From positions 2,480,001 to 2,544,000 of the forward strand of contig NZ_JBHUDY010000001.1 in the NCBI RefSeq assembly GCF_042678385.1: a stretch of 64,000 bases of DNA, given 5' to 3'. Below the pieces are notes generated by a model, which had not been told where the DNA came from, ran no database searches, and worked only from the letters and a program-made list of their open reading frames with translations. The DNA comes from Sphingomonas_B tabacisoli (GTDB taxonomy: Bacteria > Pseudomonadota > Alphaproteobacteria > Sphingomonadales > Sphingomonadaceae). The translations under genes were made by a program, and so were the position numbers. Position 1 is the first letter of the stretch. Each line of letters opens with the position of its first letter. This document shows, one piece after another, positions 36,377 to 44,982 of this stretch.

Positions 36377-36949
36377 GTGCAAATCTGGGTAGGCCTTGGC
36401 AATCCGGGCGCGCAATATGCGATGCACCGGCACAATGTCGGCTTCATGGCCGTCGACGCGATCGCCGAAGTCCATAGCTTCCCCCCGCCCAAGCGCGCGT
36501 TCCAGGGCTGGGCGCAGGAAGGCCGCATCGGCGGCGAGAAAATCCTGCTCTTAAAGCCCGCCACGTTCATGAACGAGAGCGGGCGCGCCGCGGGCGAAGC
36601 GATGCGCTTCTACAAGCTCGCGCCCGAAGACGTGACCGCCTTTTACGACGAGCTCGACCTCGCGCCGTTCAAGGTGAAGGTCCGCACCGGCGGCGGCACC
36701 GCCGGCCATAACGGCATCCGCAGCCTCGACGCGCACCTGGGGCCGGACTTCCGCCGGGTGCGGATCGGCATCGGCCATCCCGGTCATAAGGACCGGGTCA
36801 CCGGCCATGTCCTTGGCAATTTCGCCAAGTCCGAAATCGAGCCGCTGACCGACCTGCTCGGCGCCATCGCGGCAGAGGCCGAATGGCTCGCGAAAGGCGA
36901 TGACGTCCGTTTCATGAACGACATCGCGCTGCGGCTCCAGCAGGATTGA
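36377..36949 (+). CDS. pth: Peptidyl-tRNA hydrolase
   Basis: 190 residues from GTG 36377: MQIWVGLGNPGAQYAMHRHNVGF with catalytic His about residue 19 and Asn9; FYDELDLAPFKVKVRTGG and GHNGIRSLDAHLG are the other conserved blocks. Recycles tRNA from drop-off peptidyl-tRNA. The likely ribosome-binding site GGAGGGG is part of the palindromic element ending at 36370, so its access may depend on that structure. Confidence 0.97.
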   Translation: MQIWVGLGNPGAQYAMHRHNVGFMAVDAIAEVHSFPPPKRAFQGWAQEGRIGGEKILLLKPATFMNESGRAAGEAMRFYKLAPEDVTAFYDELDLAPFKVKVRTGGGTAGHNGIRSLDAHLGPDFRRVRIGIGHPGHKDRVTGHVLGNFAKSEIEPLTDLLGAIAAEAEWLAKGDDVRFMNDIALRLQQD

Positions 36950-36950
36950 G

Positions 36951-37556
36951 ATGGGCGTCCGCACCCTCTTCGCCACCCCGCTCTATGAAGCCGCGCTCGG
37001 CGACGACGCGCTGCTTGCCGAACTGGCCGATGCGGTGCGCGCGCTCGCGGTGGGCGATCGCGCCGGCCGCGCCTGGTCGAAAGAGCATGGCTATCGCGGC
37101 TACACCTCCTACGCCTCGCTGAACGACTTGCCACTGCGCGATCCGCGCTTCGCCGATCTGGTGCGCAAGCTCGACAAGCATGCCGCCGCGTTCGCCAAGG
37201 CATGCAGCTTCGACCTCGCCGGCCGCAAGCTGAAGCTCGACAGCCTCTGGGTGAACCTCATGAAGCCCGGCGGCGCGCATAGCGGCCATATCCATCCGCA
37301 CAGCGTGGTCTCTGGCACGATCTACATCGAAACGCCGCCCGGCGCCGGCGCGATCCGCTTCGAGGATCCGCGCCTGCCGCTGATGATGGCCGCGCCGACC
37401 CGCGCCCCCGACGCGCCCGAGCCGCTCCAGACTTTCGTCACCGTCGCGCCCCAACCTGGCACGATCCTGCTCTGGGAAAGCTGGCTCCGCCACGAAGTCC
37501 TGCCCGGCGCCGCCAAGGCGGATCGCCTCAGCATCAGCTTCAACTATCGGTGGTAG
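36951..37556 (+). CDS. 2OG-Fe(II) oxygenase, TIGR02466-like
   Basis: 201 residues. FATPLYEAAL at the start, then a double-stranded beta-helix core: SLWVNLMKPGGAHSGHIHPHSVVSGTIY split here as WVNLMKPGGAHSGHIHPHS with candidate iron-binding His, and LLWESWLRHEVLPG ... RLSISFNYRW with the distal His and the Arg for 2-oxoglutarate. The ATG comes one base after the pth stop, so the genes are probably coupled. Substrate unknown; relatives are sometimes called phage-tail-like putative dioxygenases. Confidence 0.8.
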   Translation: MGVRTLFATPLYEAALGDDALLAELADAVRALAVGDRAGRAWSKEHGYRGYTSYASLNDLPLRDPRFADLVRKLDKHAAAFAKACSFDLAGRKLKLDSLWVNLMKPGGAHSGHIHPHSVVSGTIYIETPPGAGAIRFEDPRLPLMMAAPTRAPDAPEPLQTFVTVAPQPGTILLWESWLRHEVLPGAAKADRLSISFNYRW

Positions 37557-37625
37557 CTGCCGGGGGTAGCTTTCGCCCCCGCCCGCCGCTATCGCTCCCG
37601 CGCTTTCACACAATCAGGCGAGCTC

Positions 37626-38726
37626 ATGGGCTTTCGTTGCGGTATCGTTGGCTTGCCGAATGTCGGCAAGTCCACTCTCTTCAATGCGTTGACCGAAACC
37701 GCGGCGGCGCAGGCGGCCAATTATCCGTTCTGCACGATCGAGCCGAATGTCGGCCAGGTCGCGGTGCCCGATCCGCGCCTCGACGAGCTCGCCCGGATCG
37801 CGAAATCCGCCAAGGAGATCGAGACGCAGCTCGCATTCGTCGATATCGCCGGGCTGGTGCGCGGCGCGTCCAAGGGCGAGGGCCTCGGCAACCAGTTCCT
37901 TGCGAACATCCGCGAGGTGGACGCGATCGTCCATGTGCTGCGCTGCTTCGAAGATGGCGACGTGACTCATGTCGAGGGCAAGGTGGACCCGATCGCCGAT
38001 GCCGAGACGGTCGAGACCGAGCTGATGCTCGCCGACCTCGAAAGCCTCGAGAAGCGGGTGCCAAACCTCGTCAAGCGCGGGCAGCAGGGCGACAAGGAAT
38101 CGAAGATCGCGGCGTCGGTGCTGGGCCAGGCACTGGAGCTGTTGCGCGAGGGCAAACCTGCGCGCCTGACCCATCCCAAGGATGATGAAGAGCGCCGCCA
38201 TTTCCAGCAGGCGCAATTGCTGACGTCGAAGCCCGTGCTTTATGTCTGCAACGTCGATGAGGGCGATGCGGCCGAAGGAAATGCCCTTTCCGCACGCGTG
38301 TTCGAAAAGGCGAAGGCGGAAGGCGCGGAAGCGGTGGTCGTGTCGGCCGCGATCGAGGCGGAGATCGCCACGCTCGACCCGCAGGATCGTCAGGCATTCC
38401 TCGCCGATCTGGGCCTTTCGGAAACGGGCCTCGCCCGGGTGATTCGCGCCGGCTACACGCTGCTGCACCTCATCACTTTCTTCACGGTCGGCCCCAAGGA
38501 AGCGCGCGCCTGGACGGTGCACAAGGGTGCTAAGGCGCCCGAGGCGGCGGGCGTGATCCACACCGATTTCGAGCGCGGCTTCATCCGCGCGGAGACGATC
38601 GCGTTCGACGATTATGTGAAGTTCGGCGGCGAGGCGGGCGCCCGCGAAGCCGGCAAGCTCCGTCAGGAAGGCAAGGACTATGTGGTGCAGGACGGCGACG
38701 TCATGCTGTTCCGGTTCAATGTTTGA
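37626..38726 (+). CDS. ychF: Redox-regulated ATPase/GTPase YchF
   Basis: 366 residues. P-loop GLPNVGKSTLFNALT near residue 8, switch region FVDIAGLVRGASKGEGLG, NVDEGD in place of the usual NKxD (the reason YchF prefers ATP), and the C-terminal TGS domain ending DVMLFRFNV. Ribosome-associated, linked to stress responses. Conserved neighbour of pth. Its stop overlaps the start of the next gene by eight bases. Confidence 0.96.
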   Translation: MGFRCGIVGLPNVGKSTLFNALTETAAAQAANYPFCTIEPNVGQVAVPDPRLDELARIAKSAKEIETQLAFVDIAGLVRGASKGEGLGNQFLANIREVDAIVHVLRCFEDGDVTHVEGKVDPIADAETVETELMLADLESLEKRVPNLVKRGQQGDKESKIAASVLGQALELLREGKPARLTHPKDDEERRHFQQAQLLTSKPVLYVCNVDEGDAAEGNALSARVFEKAKAEGAEAVVVSAAIEAEIATLDPQDRQAFLADLGLSETGLARVIRAGYTLLHLITFFTVGPKEARAWTVHKGAKAPEAAGVIHTDFERGFIRAETIAFDDYVKFGGEAGAREAGKLRQEGKDYVVQDGDVMLFRFNV

Positions 38727-39978
38727 CCGTTCCGCAATGCGGGCGTGGCTGCTCGCCCTGCTCGCGCTTCTCCTTCCCGCCGGCGCGCCGGCCAAGCCTG
38801 CGGCTGCGCCGGTTCGAGCGCCGATCACGCTGCTGATCTCGATCGACGGCTTCCGATCGGACTATCTCGGCCGCGGCGTCACCCCCACGTTGTCGGCACT
38901 CGCGCGGACCGGCGTCACCGGTCCAATGCGGCCCTCCTTCCCGTCGCTGACCTTCCCCAACCACTGGACCCTCGTCACCGGCAAGCGCCCGGACGAGAAC
39001 GGCATCGTCGGCAACACGATGGTCGATCCCCGCCGCCCGAACGAGACGTTCACGATGGCCACCGACGATCCGTTCTGGTGGAACGAAGCGGAGCCGATCT
39101 GGGTCACTGCCGAGAAAGCCGGCATCCGCACCGCGACGATGTTCTGGCCGGGCTCGAACGTCACCTGGGGCGGCCATAAGGCCGATCGCTTCCACAGTCC
39201 GTTCGAAGGCGGCGTGCGCCCGCAGGACTGGGTGCAGTTCAACGGTTATGTCTCCGACGAGCAGCGGGTGAACACGATCCTCGACTGGATGCGCCGCCCC
39301 GCCGCAATCCGGCCGAAGCTCGTCACGCTCTATTTCGACGAGGTCGACGCCGCCGGTCATGAATATGGCCCCGACGATGCCCGTACGACCGAGGCCGTGC
39401 GCGATGCGGATGCCGCCGTGGGCAAGCTGCTCGCCGGACTGCGCGCCCTTGGCCAGCCCGTGAACCTCGTCGTGGTCGCCGATCACGGCATGGCGCCGAT
39501 CAACCCCGATCGCTCGATCCCGATCGACACGCTTGCCAACCCGGCCGATTATCGAATCGTGGAAAGCGGTCCGATCGCCTCGCTGATCCCCCTGCCCGGC
39601 CACGAAACGGCGCTGGAAGCGGCGCTGCTCAAGCCGCACGATCATGTCACGTGCATGAAGAAAGCGGACCTGCCCGCGCGCCTGCACTATGGGACCAACC
39701 CGCGCGTGCCGCCCTATCTCTGCCTTGCCGAACTCGGCTGGATGACCCGCAAGACCACGGCCGACAAGCCGCTGTCCGGCGGCGCCCACGGCTATGATCC
39801 GGCCGTGCCCGAGATGTCGGCGCTGTTCGTCGCCAGCGGCCCGGCGTTCCGCGGTGGCACGAAGGTGGCGGCGTTCGACAATGTCGACGTCTACCCGCTC
39901 CTCGCCCGCCTTGCCGGCGTGAAGGCCCAGCCCGGCGACGGGACGATCGCGACGTTTTCACGGGCGCTGAAGCATTGA
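38719..39978 (+). CDS. Exported nucleotide pyrophosphatase/phosphodiesterase-like enzyme
   Basis: 419 residues with a signal peptide (MRAWLLALLALLLPAGAPA). The alkaline-phosphatase-fold phosphodiesterase signature is clear: LLISIDGFRSDYLGRG with the first metal Asp, FPSLTFPNHWTLVTG with the Thr nucleophile, FDEVDAAGHEYGPD and VVVADHGMAPI with metal Asp/His. Similar to ectonucleotide pyrophosphatases (NPP). Would hydrolyse nucleotide or phospholipid diesters in the periplasm. ATG 38719 or 38737 could be used; 38737 starts the signal peptide directly. Confidence 0.9.
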   Translation: MFDRSAMRAWLLALLALLLPAGAPAKPAAAPVRAPITLLISIDGFRSDYLGRGVTPTLSALARTGVTGPMRPSFPSLTFPNHWTLVTGKRPDENGIVGNTMVDPRRPNETFTMATDDPFWWNEAEPIWVTAEKAGIRTATMFWPGSNVTWGGHKADRFHSPFEGGVRPQDWVQFNGYVSDEQRVNTILDWMRRPAAIRPKLVTLYFDEVDAAGHEYGPDDARTTEAVRDADAAVGKLLAGLRALGQPVNLVVVADHGMAPINPDRSIPIDTLANPADYRIVESGPIASLIPLPGHETALEAALLKPHDHVTCMKKADLPARLHYGTNPRVPPYLCLAELGWMTRKTTADKPLSGGAHGYDPAVPEMSALFVASGPAFRGGTKVAAFDNVDVYPLLARLAGVKAQPGDGTIATFSRALKH

Positions 39979-39980
39979 CC

Positions 39981-40004
39981 TTCCCTCCCGCAGCCGGGAG
40001 GGAA
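39981..40004 (+). promoter_or_regulatory. Hairpin that buries the MaoC ribosome-binding site
   Basis: TTCCCTCCCG and CGGGAGGGAA form a perfect 10-bp stem with a four-base loop. The right arm contains GGAGGG, the ribosome-binding site seven bases before ATG 40010. It may act as a terminator-like element for the upstream gene, a translational brake, or be a bare stem of repeat family A. Confidence 0.6.
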
Positions 40005-40009
40005 AACCG

Positions 40010-40453
40010 ATGCGCTATTGGGAAGACATAGAAGTCGGCTCGCGGTCCAGCTTCGGCCGCTACGACGTCACGCGCGAGGAAGTGATCGAGTTCGCCTCGA
40101 AATACGATCCGCAGCCCTTCCATTTGTCGGACGAAGCCGCTGCGCAGACCTATTTCGGCCGCCTTTCTGCGTCCGGCTGGCACACCTGCGCGATGCTGAT
40201 GCGGATGCTCGTCGAGCACATGAAGACGCAGGATCAGGCCGGCCTCGGCTCGCCCGGCGTCGATGAGCTCCGCTGGATAAAGCCTGTCTATCCGGGCGAC
40301 ACGCTGCGCGCCGAAACCGAGATCCTGGAAAAAACGCCGTCGCGATCGCGCCCCGACATGGGCTCATACAAAGGCCGAACCACCGTGTTCAATCAACATG
40401 ATGAGCCGGTGATGACCCTTGTGTCGATCGGCCTGATCCGCCGACGTCCGTGA
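40010..40453 (+). CDS. MaoC-family hydratase
   Basis: 147 residues, hot-dog fold. Catalytic pair in YDPQPFHLSDE (Asp and His of the hydratase 2 motif), then SASGWHTCAMLMRM. Likely an (R)-enoyl-CoA hydratase or acyl-dehydratase acting on CoA thioesters; the exact substrate cannot be told. It stands alone, 32 bases after the phosphodiesterase gene and 113 bases before the efflux operon. Confidence 0.88.
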   Translation: MRYWEDIEVGSRSSFGRYDVTREEVIEFASKYDPQPFHLSDEAAAQTYFGRLSASGWHTCAMLMRMLVEHMKTQDQAGLGSPGVDELRWIKPVYPGDTLRAETEILEKTPSRSRPDMGSYKGRTTVFNQHDEPVMTLVSIGLIRRRP

Positions 40454-40467
40454 CCAACGGCAGCATA

Positions 40468-40478
40468 GTTCGACGAAC
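40468..40478. promoter_or_regulatory. Small inverted repeat upstream of efflux operon
   Basis: GTTCG-A-CGAAC, a perfect 11-base palindrome 89 bases upstream of the adaptor gene, in a 113-base gap expected to hold the operon promoter. A repressor operator is possible; no TetR-like regulator gene is adjacent. Confidence 0.3.
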
Positions 40479-40566
40479 GTCACGGAACCTTCCTCCGCCG
40501 TATCGACTTATCAGCGCGATCCGGTAACGGAGCGACGTGTCGAACCGGACGGGCTGCTAATAACGC

Positions 40567-41778
40567 ATGAACAAACGCGCAGCTTTGTTATTCGCCCTCG
40601 CCCTCGTCGGGGGCTGCAGCCAATCCGATCAGAGCCGAGGCGGCGCCGGAGGTCCGGGCGGACGCGGCGGCGCCGGCGGCACGCCCGAAGTCGGTTACGT
40701 CGTCGTCCAGCCGACCAGCGCTGCTGTGACGACGGAGCTGGCCGGCCGAACCACGCCGTTCGCGGCGTCCGAGGTTCGCCCTCAGGTTTCGGGCGTGATC
40801 CAGAAGCGGCTGTTTACCGAAGGCAGCTACGTCAAAGCCGGGCAAACCCTCTATCAGATCGACCCGAGCCTGTACCAGGCAAGCGCTGCCCAGGCACAGG
40901 CAAACGTCGCCGCCGCCCAAGCCAATGCTCAGGCGGCCCAGACGCTTGCCGACCGTTATCGCCCACTCGCCCGGATGCAGGCGGTCAGCCAGCAGGACTA
41001 CACCAACGCCGCCGCGCAGGCCCGCCAGACGGCGGCCGCCGTGCAGCAGCAAAAGGCCGCGCTGCAGACGGCGAACATCAATCTGCGTTTCACCCGTGTG
41101 CCCGCGCCGATCAGCGGCCGCATCGGCCGATCGCTGTTTACGGTGGGCGCGCTGGTCACGGCCAACCAGACCGATCCGCTGACGACCATCCAGCAGCTCG
41201 ATCCCATCTATGTCGACATCCAGCAGTCGACGGCGCAGCTCCTCGCGCTGCGCCGCACGTTGGCGCAAGGCGATGTAATGCCGGCCAAGGCTGCCGTCCG
41301 GCTGAAGCTCGAGGACGGCAGCGACTATAATCTGACCGGCACCATCCAGTTCTCGGAAGTCGTGGTCGATCAGGCGACGGGCACCGTGACGCTCCGCGCC
41401 AGCTTCCCCAATCCGAACGGCGTGCTGTTGCCGGGCATGTTCGTCCGCGCCGTCTTTGCCCAGGCCGTGGACACGCGCGCGTTCCTGGTTCCGCAAGAAG
41501 CGGTCGCGCGCGATCCGCAGGGCAACGCGACGGTGCTGGTGGTCGGCCCCGGCAACAAGGCAGTGCAAAAGACGGTCAGGGCCGACCGCACGCAAGGCGC
41601 GTTCTGGGTCGTGATCGACGGTCTAAACCCCGGCGACAAGATCATCACCCAGGGTTTGGGCAAGGTTAAAGCAGGCCAGCCGATCCGTGCCGTGCCGGCG
41701 AGCGCACCGCAGAAGATCGACCCGAACCGCAAGGGGGCCGGCGGTGGCGCGGGCGGCCGCGGCCGGCGCGGCGGCTAA
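40567..41778 (+). CDS. RND efflux periplasmic adaptor (AcrA/MexA family)
   Basis: 403 residues. Lipoprotein signal ending LALVGGC (Cys17), then an unusual Gly/Arg-rich linker of about 20 residues, the lipoyl half EVRPQVSGVIQKRLFTEGSYV, an alpha-hairpin (AQAQANVAAAQANAQAA), the second lipoyl half LRFTRVPAPISGRIG, beta-barrel and membrane-proximal domain. The C-terminus is again Gly/Arg-rich (GGGAGGRGRRGG). Bridges the pump and outer-membrane factor encoded just downstream. Confidence 0.94.
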   Translation: MNKRAALLFALALVGGCSQSDQSRGGAGGPGGRGGAGGTPEVGYVVVQPTSAAVTTELAGRTTPFAASEVRPQVSGVIQKRLFTEGSYVKAGQTLYQIDPSLYQASAAQAQANVAAAQANAQAAQTLADRYRPLARMQAVSQQDYTNAAAQARQTAAAVQQQKAALQTANINLRFTRVPAPISGRIGRSLFTVGALVTANQTDPLTTIQQLDPIYVDIQQSTAQLLALRRTLAQGDVMPAKAAVRLKLEDGSDYNLTGTIQFSEVVVDQATGTVTLRASFPNPNGVLLPGMFVRAVFAQAVDTRAFLVPQEAVARDPQGNATVLVVGPGNKAVQKTVRADRTQGAFWVVIDGLNPGDKIITQGLGKVKAGQPIRAVPASAPQKIDPNRKGAGGGAGGRGRRGG

Positions 41779-41799
41779 GTTCATGGCGCTGCCGACACT

Positions 41800-44700
41800 A
41801 TGATCTCCCGCGTCTTCATCGATCGGCCGATCTTCGCCTGGGTCATCGCGATACTGATCATGTTGCTCGGTCTCGGTGCCGTGTTTTCGCTGCCGGTGGA
41901 GCAATATCCGGACGTCGCGCCCCCGCAGGTCAATATCCGCGCGAGCTATCCGGGTGCGAATGCGCAGACGGTCGAAAATAGCGTCACGCAAGTGATCGAG
42001 CAGCAGCTCAGCGGCATCGACGGGCTGCTGTATTTCAGCTCGACATCGACGGCGCGCGGGCAAGTCAACATCGGCCTGACCTTCTCAAAGGGCACGAACC
42101 CTGACACGGCGCAAGTTCAGGTGCAGAACCGCGTGCAACAGGCGCTTTCCCGCCTGCCCCAGCAGGTGCAGCAGCAAGGCCTGACAGTCACCAAGTCCAA
42201 CCCGGACTTCCTGATGATCGTCGCGGTCTACGACACGACCGACCGGCAGAACAACCGGGACGTGGCCGACTGGCTGGCGTCCAATCTGCAGGATCCGATC
42301 AGCCGCTTGCCGGGCGTCGGCGACACCAACGTGTTCGGCTCCCAATATGCGATGCGCATCTGGCTCGATCCGGCCAAGCTTTCGGCCTATCAGCTAATGC
42401 CCGGCGACGTGGTCAGCGCCATCCAGGCGCAGAACACCGAAGTCACCGCGGGCGAGCTCGGCGCCCAGCCAATGCCGGCCAACCAGATGCTGAACGCGAC
42501 CGTCACGTCCCAGTCGCGACTGCAGACGCCGGAGCAGTTCCGGAACATCATCCTGAAGACCCAGCCGAACGGCGCCACCGTGCGGATCAGCGATGTCGCG
42601 CGGGTGGAGCTCGGTGCCGAGAGCTACAACAACGTCACGCACGTGAACGGACATCCGGGCGCCGGCTTCGCCGTGTCGCTGGCGCCGGGCGCCGACGCCT
42701 TGTCGACCGCCGATATCGTGAAGGCGGAAGTCGCTCGCCAGTCGAAGAATTTCCCGGCGGGCTATGCCTATGCCTATCCCAACGATTCGACCGCCTTCAT
42801 CAAGCTGTCGGTCGAGGAAGTGGTGAAGACGCTGATCGAGGCGATCATTCTTGTCGTCATCGTCATGTTCGTCTTCCTGCAGAGCTGGCGCGCGACGCTG
42901 ATCCCGACGATCGCCGTTCCGGTCGTGCTGCTCGGCACGTTCGCGGTGTTCGCGGTGGCCGGCTTTTCGATCAATACACTGACCCTGTTCGGGCTCGTGC
43001 TCGCCATCGGGCTGCTCGTCGACGACGCGATCGTCGTGGTCGAGAACGTCGAGCGCTTGCTCGAGGAAAATCCCGAGATGAGCCCGCGCGAGGCGACCAT
43101 CCAGTCGATGAGCGAGATCTCGACGGCCCTTATCGCGATCGCGCTCGTGCTTTCCGCAGTGTTCCTGCCGATGGCGTTCTTCGGCGGCTCGACGGGCGTC
43201 ATCTATCGTCAGTTCTCGCTGACCATCGTTTCCGCGATGGTGCTGTCGGTCGTCGTCGCGCTGGTGCTGAGCCCCGCGCTCACCGCCACCCTGCTGAAGC
43301 GAAAGGAGCATGGCGAAATCCGCTCCACGCGGTTCCCGCGGCTCGCCGCCATGACCGAGCGTGCCCGCGACCGCTTCAATACCGGCTTCGCCCGCATGGT
43401 GGAGCGCTACATCAACGGCGTGAAGCGCGTGATCGACCGCAAGGGCTTGTTCCTGATCATCTACGCGCTGAGTGTCGCGCTGCTCGCGCTCCTTTTCTTC
43501 CGTCTGCCGACCGGCTTCCTGCCCACCGAAGACCAAGGGTTCGCGCAGGTGCAGGTCCGCCTGCCTCCGGGCGCGACGCTCGGCCGCACGCAGCAGGTGA
43601 TGGATGCCGTCGAGAATTATCTGCTGCACGGCGCCGATTCGAAGAACGTCAATGTGTTCTTCGCGTCCGCCGGAGGCGGTGGCGGCGGGCCGTCGGGCCA
43701 GAACGCCGGCAACGCCTTCATCAACCTTCAAGACTGGTCGCAGCGGCCCGGCCAGAAGAATAGCGCCGATGCCGTAACCCAGCGGATGAGCCGGGCCTTT
43801 GGCGGCCTGCGCGACGCGCAGGTTTTCGCGCTCGTGCCGGGTGCGATCCGCGGGCTTGGCCAGTCGAATGGCTTTACCCTTGAGCTGCAGAATACCGGTG
43901 GCCTCTCTCGCGAGCAGTTCAAAGCGACGCGCGACAAATTGCTCGATCTCGCGTCGAACGACGCGCAGCTCACCGGCGTCCGCGCCAGTGAATTGCCGGA
44001 CACGCCCACGCTCCGCGTCGACCTCGATGCGCAGAAGCTGTCGGTGCTTGGCCTGACGCAGACCGACGTCAACAATACCCTCTCCACCGCCTGGGGCGGG
44101 CGCTACGTCAACGATTTCATCGACCGCGGCCGCGTGAAGCGCGTCTATGTCCAGGGCGACGCGCCTTATCGCGCGGTGCCTGAGGACCTTTATCAATGGT
44201 ACGTCCGCGGGCCCAACAGCGTGATGGCGCCGTTCAGCTCCTTTGCGAGCATGAGCTGGCAGACCGGGCCGGTTTCGCTCGCGCGCTTCGGCGGCGTGCC
44301 GGCCTATGAGATTCAGGGCCAGGCATCGCCCGGCGCCAGCTCCGGCCAGGCGATGGACCGGATCGAGCAGCTCGCGTCCCAATTCCCGGGCGTGTCCGTC
44401 GCATGGAGCGGCCTCTCATATCAGGAACGCCTCTCCTCCGGTCAGGCGCCTTATCTTTATGCGCTGTCGCTGCTGGTCGTGTTCCTCTGCCTCGCCGCGC
44501 TCTATGAGAGCTGGTCGATCCCGGTGGCGGTGATCCTGATCATCCCGCTGGGCCTTGTCGGCGCGGTGTTCGCGGTGACGCTCCGCGGCCTTCAGAACGA
44601 CGTCTATCTCCAGATTGGGCTGCTGACGACGATGGGCCTCGCCGCCAAGAACGCCATCCTGATGATCGAATTCGCCGAGCAGGCGGAAAAGGCCGGCAAG

Positions 44701-44982
44701 CGCGTGATCGATTCGGCGCTGGAAGCCGCCCGCATCCGTCTCCGCCCGATCCTGATGACCAGCCTCGCCTTTATTTTCGGCGTGTTGCCGCTCGCCATTT
44801 CGACCGGCGCCGGCGCCAAGAGCCGCGTCGCGATCGGCACCTCGGTGATCGGCGGTATGCTGACCGCGACGATCCTCGCCATCTTCTACATCCCGCTGTT
44901 CTTCGTGCTCGTCCGTCGCGGCACCCGCGACACGCTTGGCTGGCTCAAGCAGCGCCGCCACACGCAAGAGAGCGCGGCATGA
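41800..44982 (+). CDS. RND multidrug efflux pump, HAE1 family (AcrB-like)
   Basis: 1060 residues, normal length. Starts MISRVFIDRPIFAWVIAIL; twelve transmembrane helices with the two large periplasmic loops between helices 1-2 and 7-8. The proton-relay aspartates are in GLLVDDAIVVVENVER near residue 408, and the second-half motif GLAAKNAILMIEFA near residue 945 is intact. Exports drugs, detergents or dyes using the proton gradient. Overlaps the next gene by four bases (ATGA). Confidence 0.97.
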   Translation: MISRVFIDRPIFAWVIAILIMLLGLGAVFSLPVEQYPDVAPPQVNIRASYPGANAQTVENSVTQVIEQQLSGIDGLLYFSSTSTARGQVNIGLTFSKGTNPDTAQVQVQNRVQQALSRLPQQVQQQGLTVTKSNPDFLMIVAVYDTTDRQNNRDVADWLASNLQDPISRLPGVGDTNVFGSQYAMRIWLDPAKLSAYQLMPGDVVSAIQAQNTEVTAGELGAQPMPANQMLNATVTSQSRLQTPEQFRNIILKTQPNGATVRISDVARVELGAESYNNVTHVNGHPGAGFAVSLAPGADALSTADIVKAEVARQSKNFPAGYAYAYPNDSTAFIKLSVEEVVKTLIEAIILVVIVMFVFLQSWRATLIPTIAVPVVLLGTFAVFAVAGFSINTLTLFGLVLAIGLLVDDAIVVVENVERLLEENPEMSPREATIQSMSEISTALIAIALVLSAVFLPMAFFGGSTGVIYRQFSLTIVSAMVLSVVVALVLSPALTATLLKRKEHGEIRSTRFPRLAAMTERARDRFNTGFARMVERYINGVKRVIDRKGLFLIIYALSVALLALLFFRLPTGFLPTEDQGFAQVQVRLPPGATLGRTQQVMDAVENYLLHGADSKNVNVFFASAGGGGGGPSGQNAGNAFINLQDWSQRPGQKNSADAVTQRMSRAFGGLRDAQVFALVPGAIRGLGQSNGFTLELQNTGGLSREQFKATRDKLLDLASNDAQLTGVRASELPDTPTLRVDLDAQKLSVLGLTQTDVNNTLSTAWGGRYVNDFIDRGRVKRVYVQGDAPYRAVPEDLYQWYVRGPNSVMAPFSSFASMSWQTGPVSLARFGGVPAYEIQGQASPGASSGQAMDRIEQLASQFPGVSVAWSGLSYQERLSSGQAPYLYALSLLVVFLCLAALYESWSIPVAVILIIPLGLVGAVFAVTLRGLQNDVYLQIGLLTTMGLAAKNAILMIEFAEQAEKAGKRVIDSALEAARIRLRPILMTSLAFIFGVLPLAISTGAGAKSRVAIGTSVIGGMLTATILAIFYIPLFFVLVRRGTRDTLGWLKQRRHTQESAA

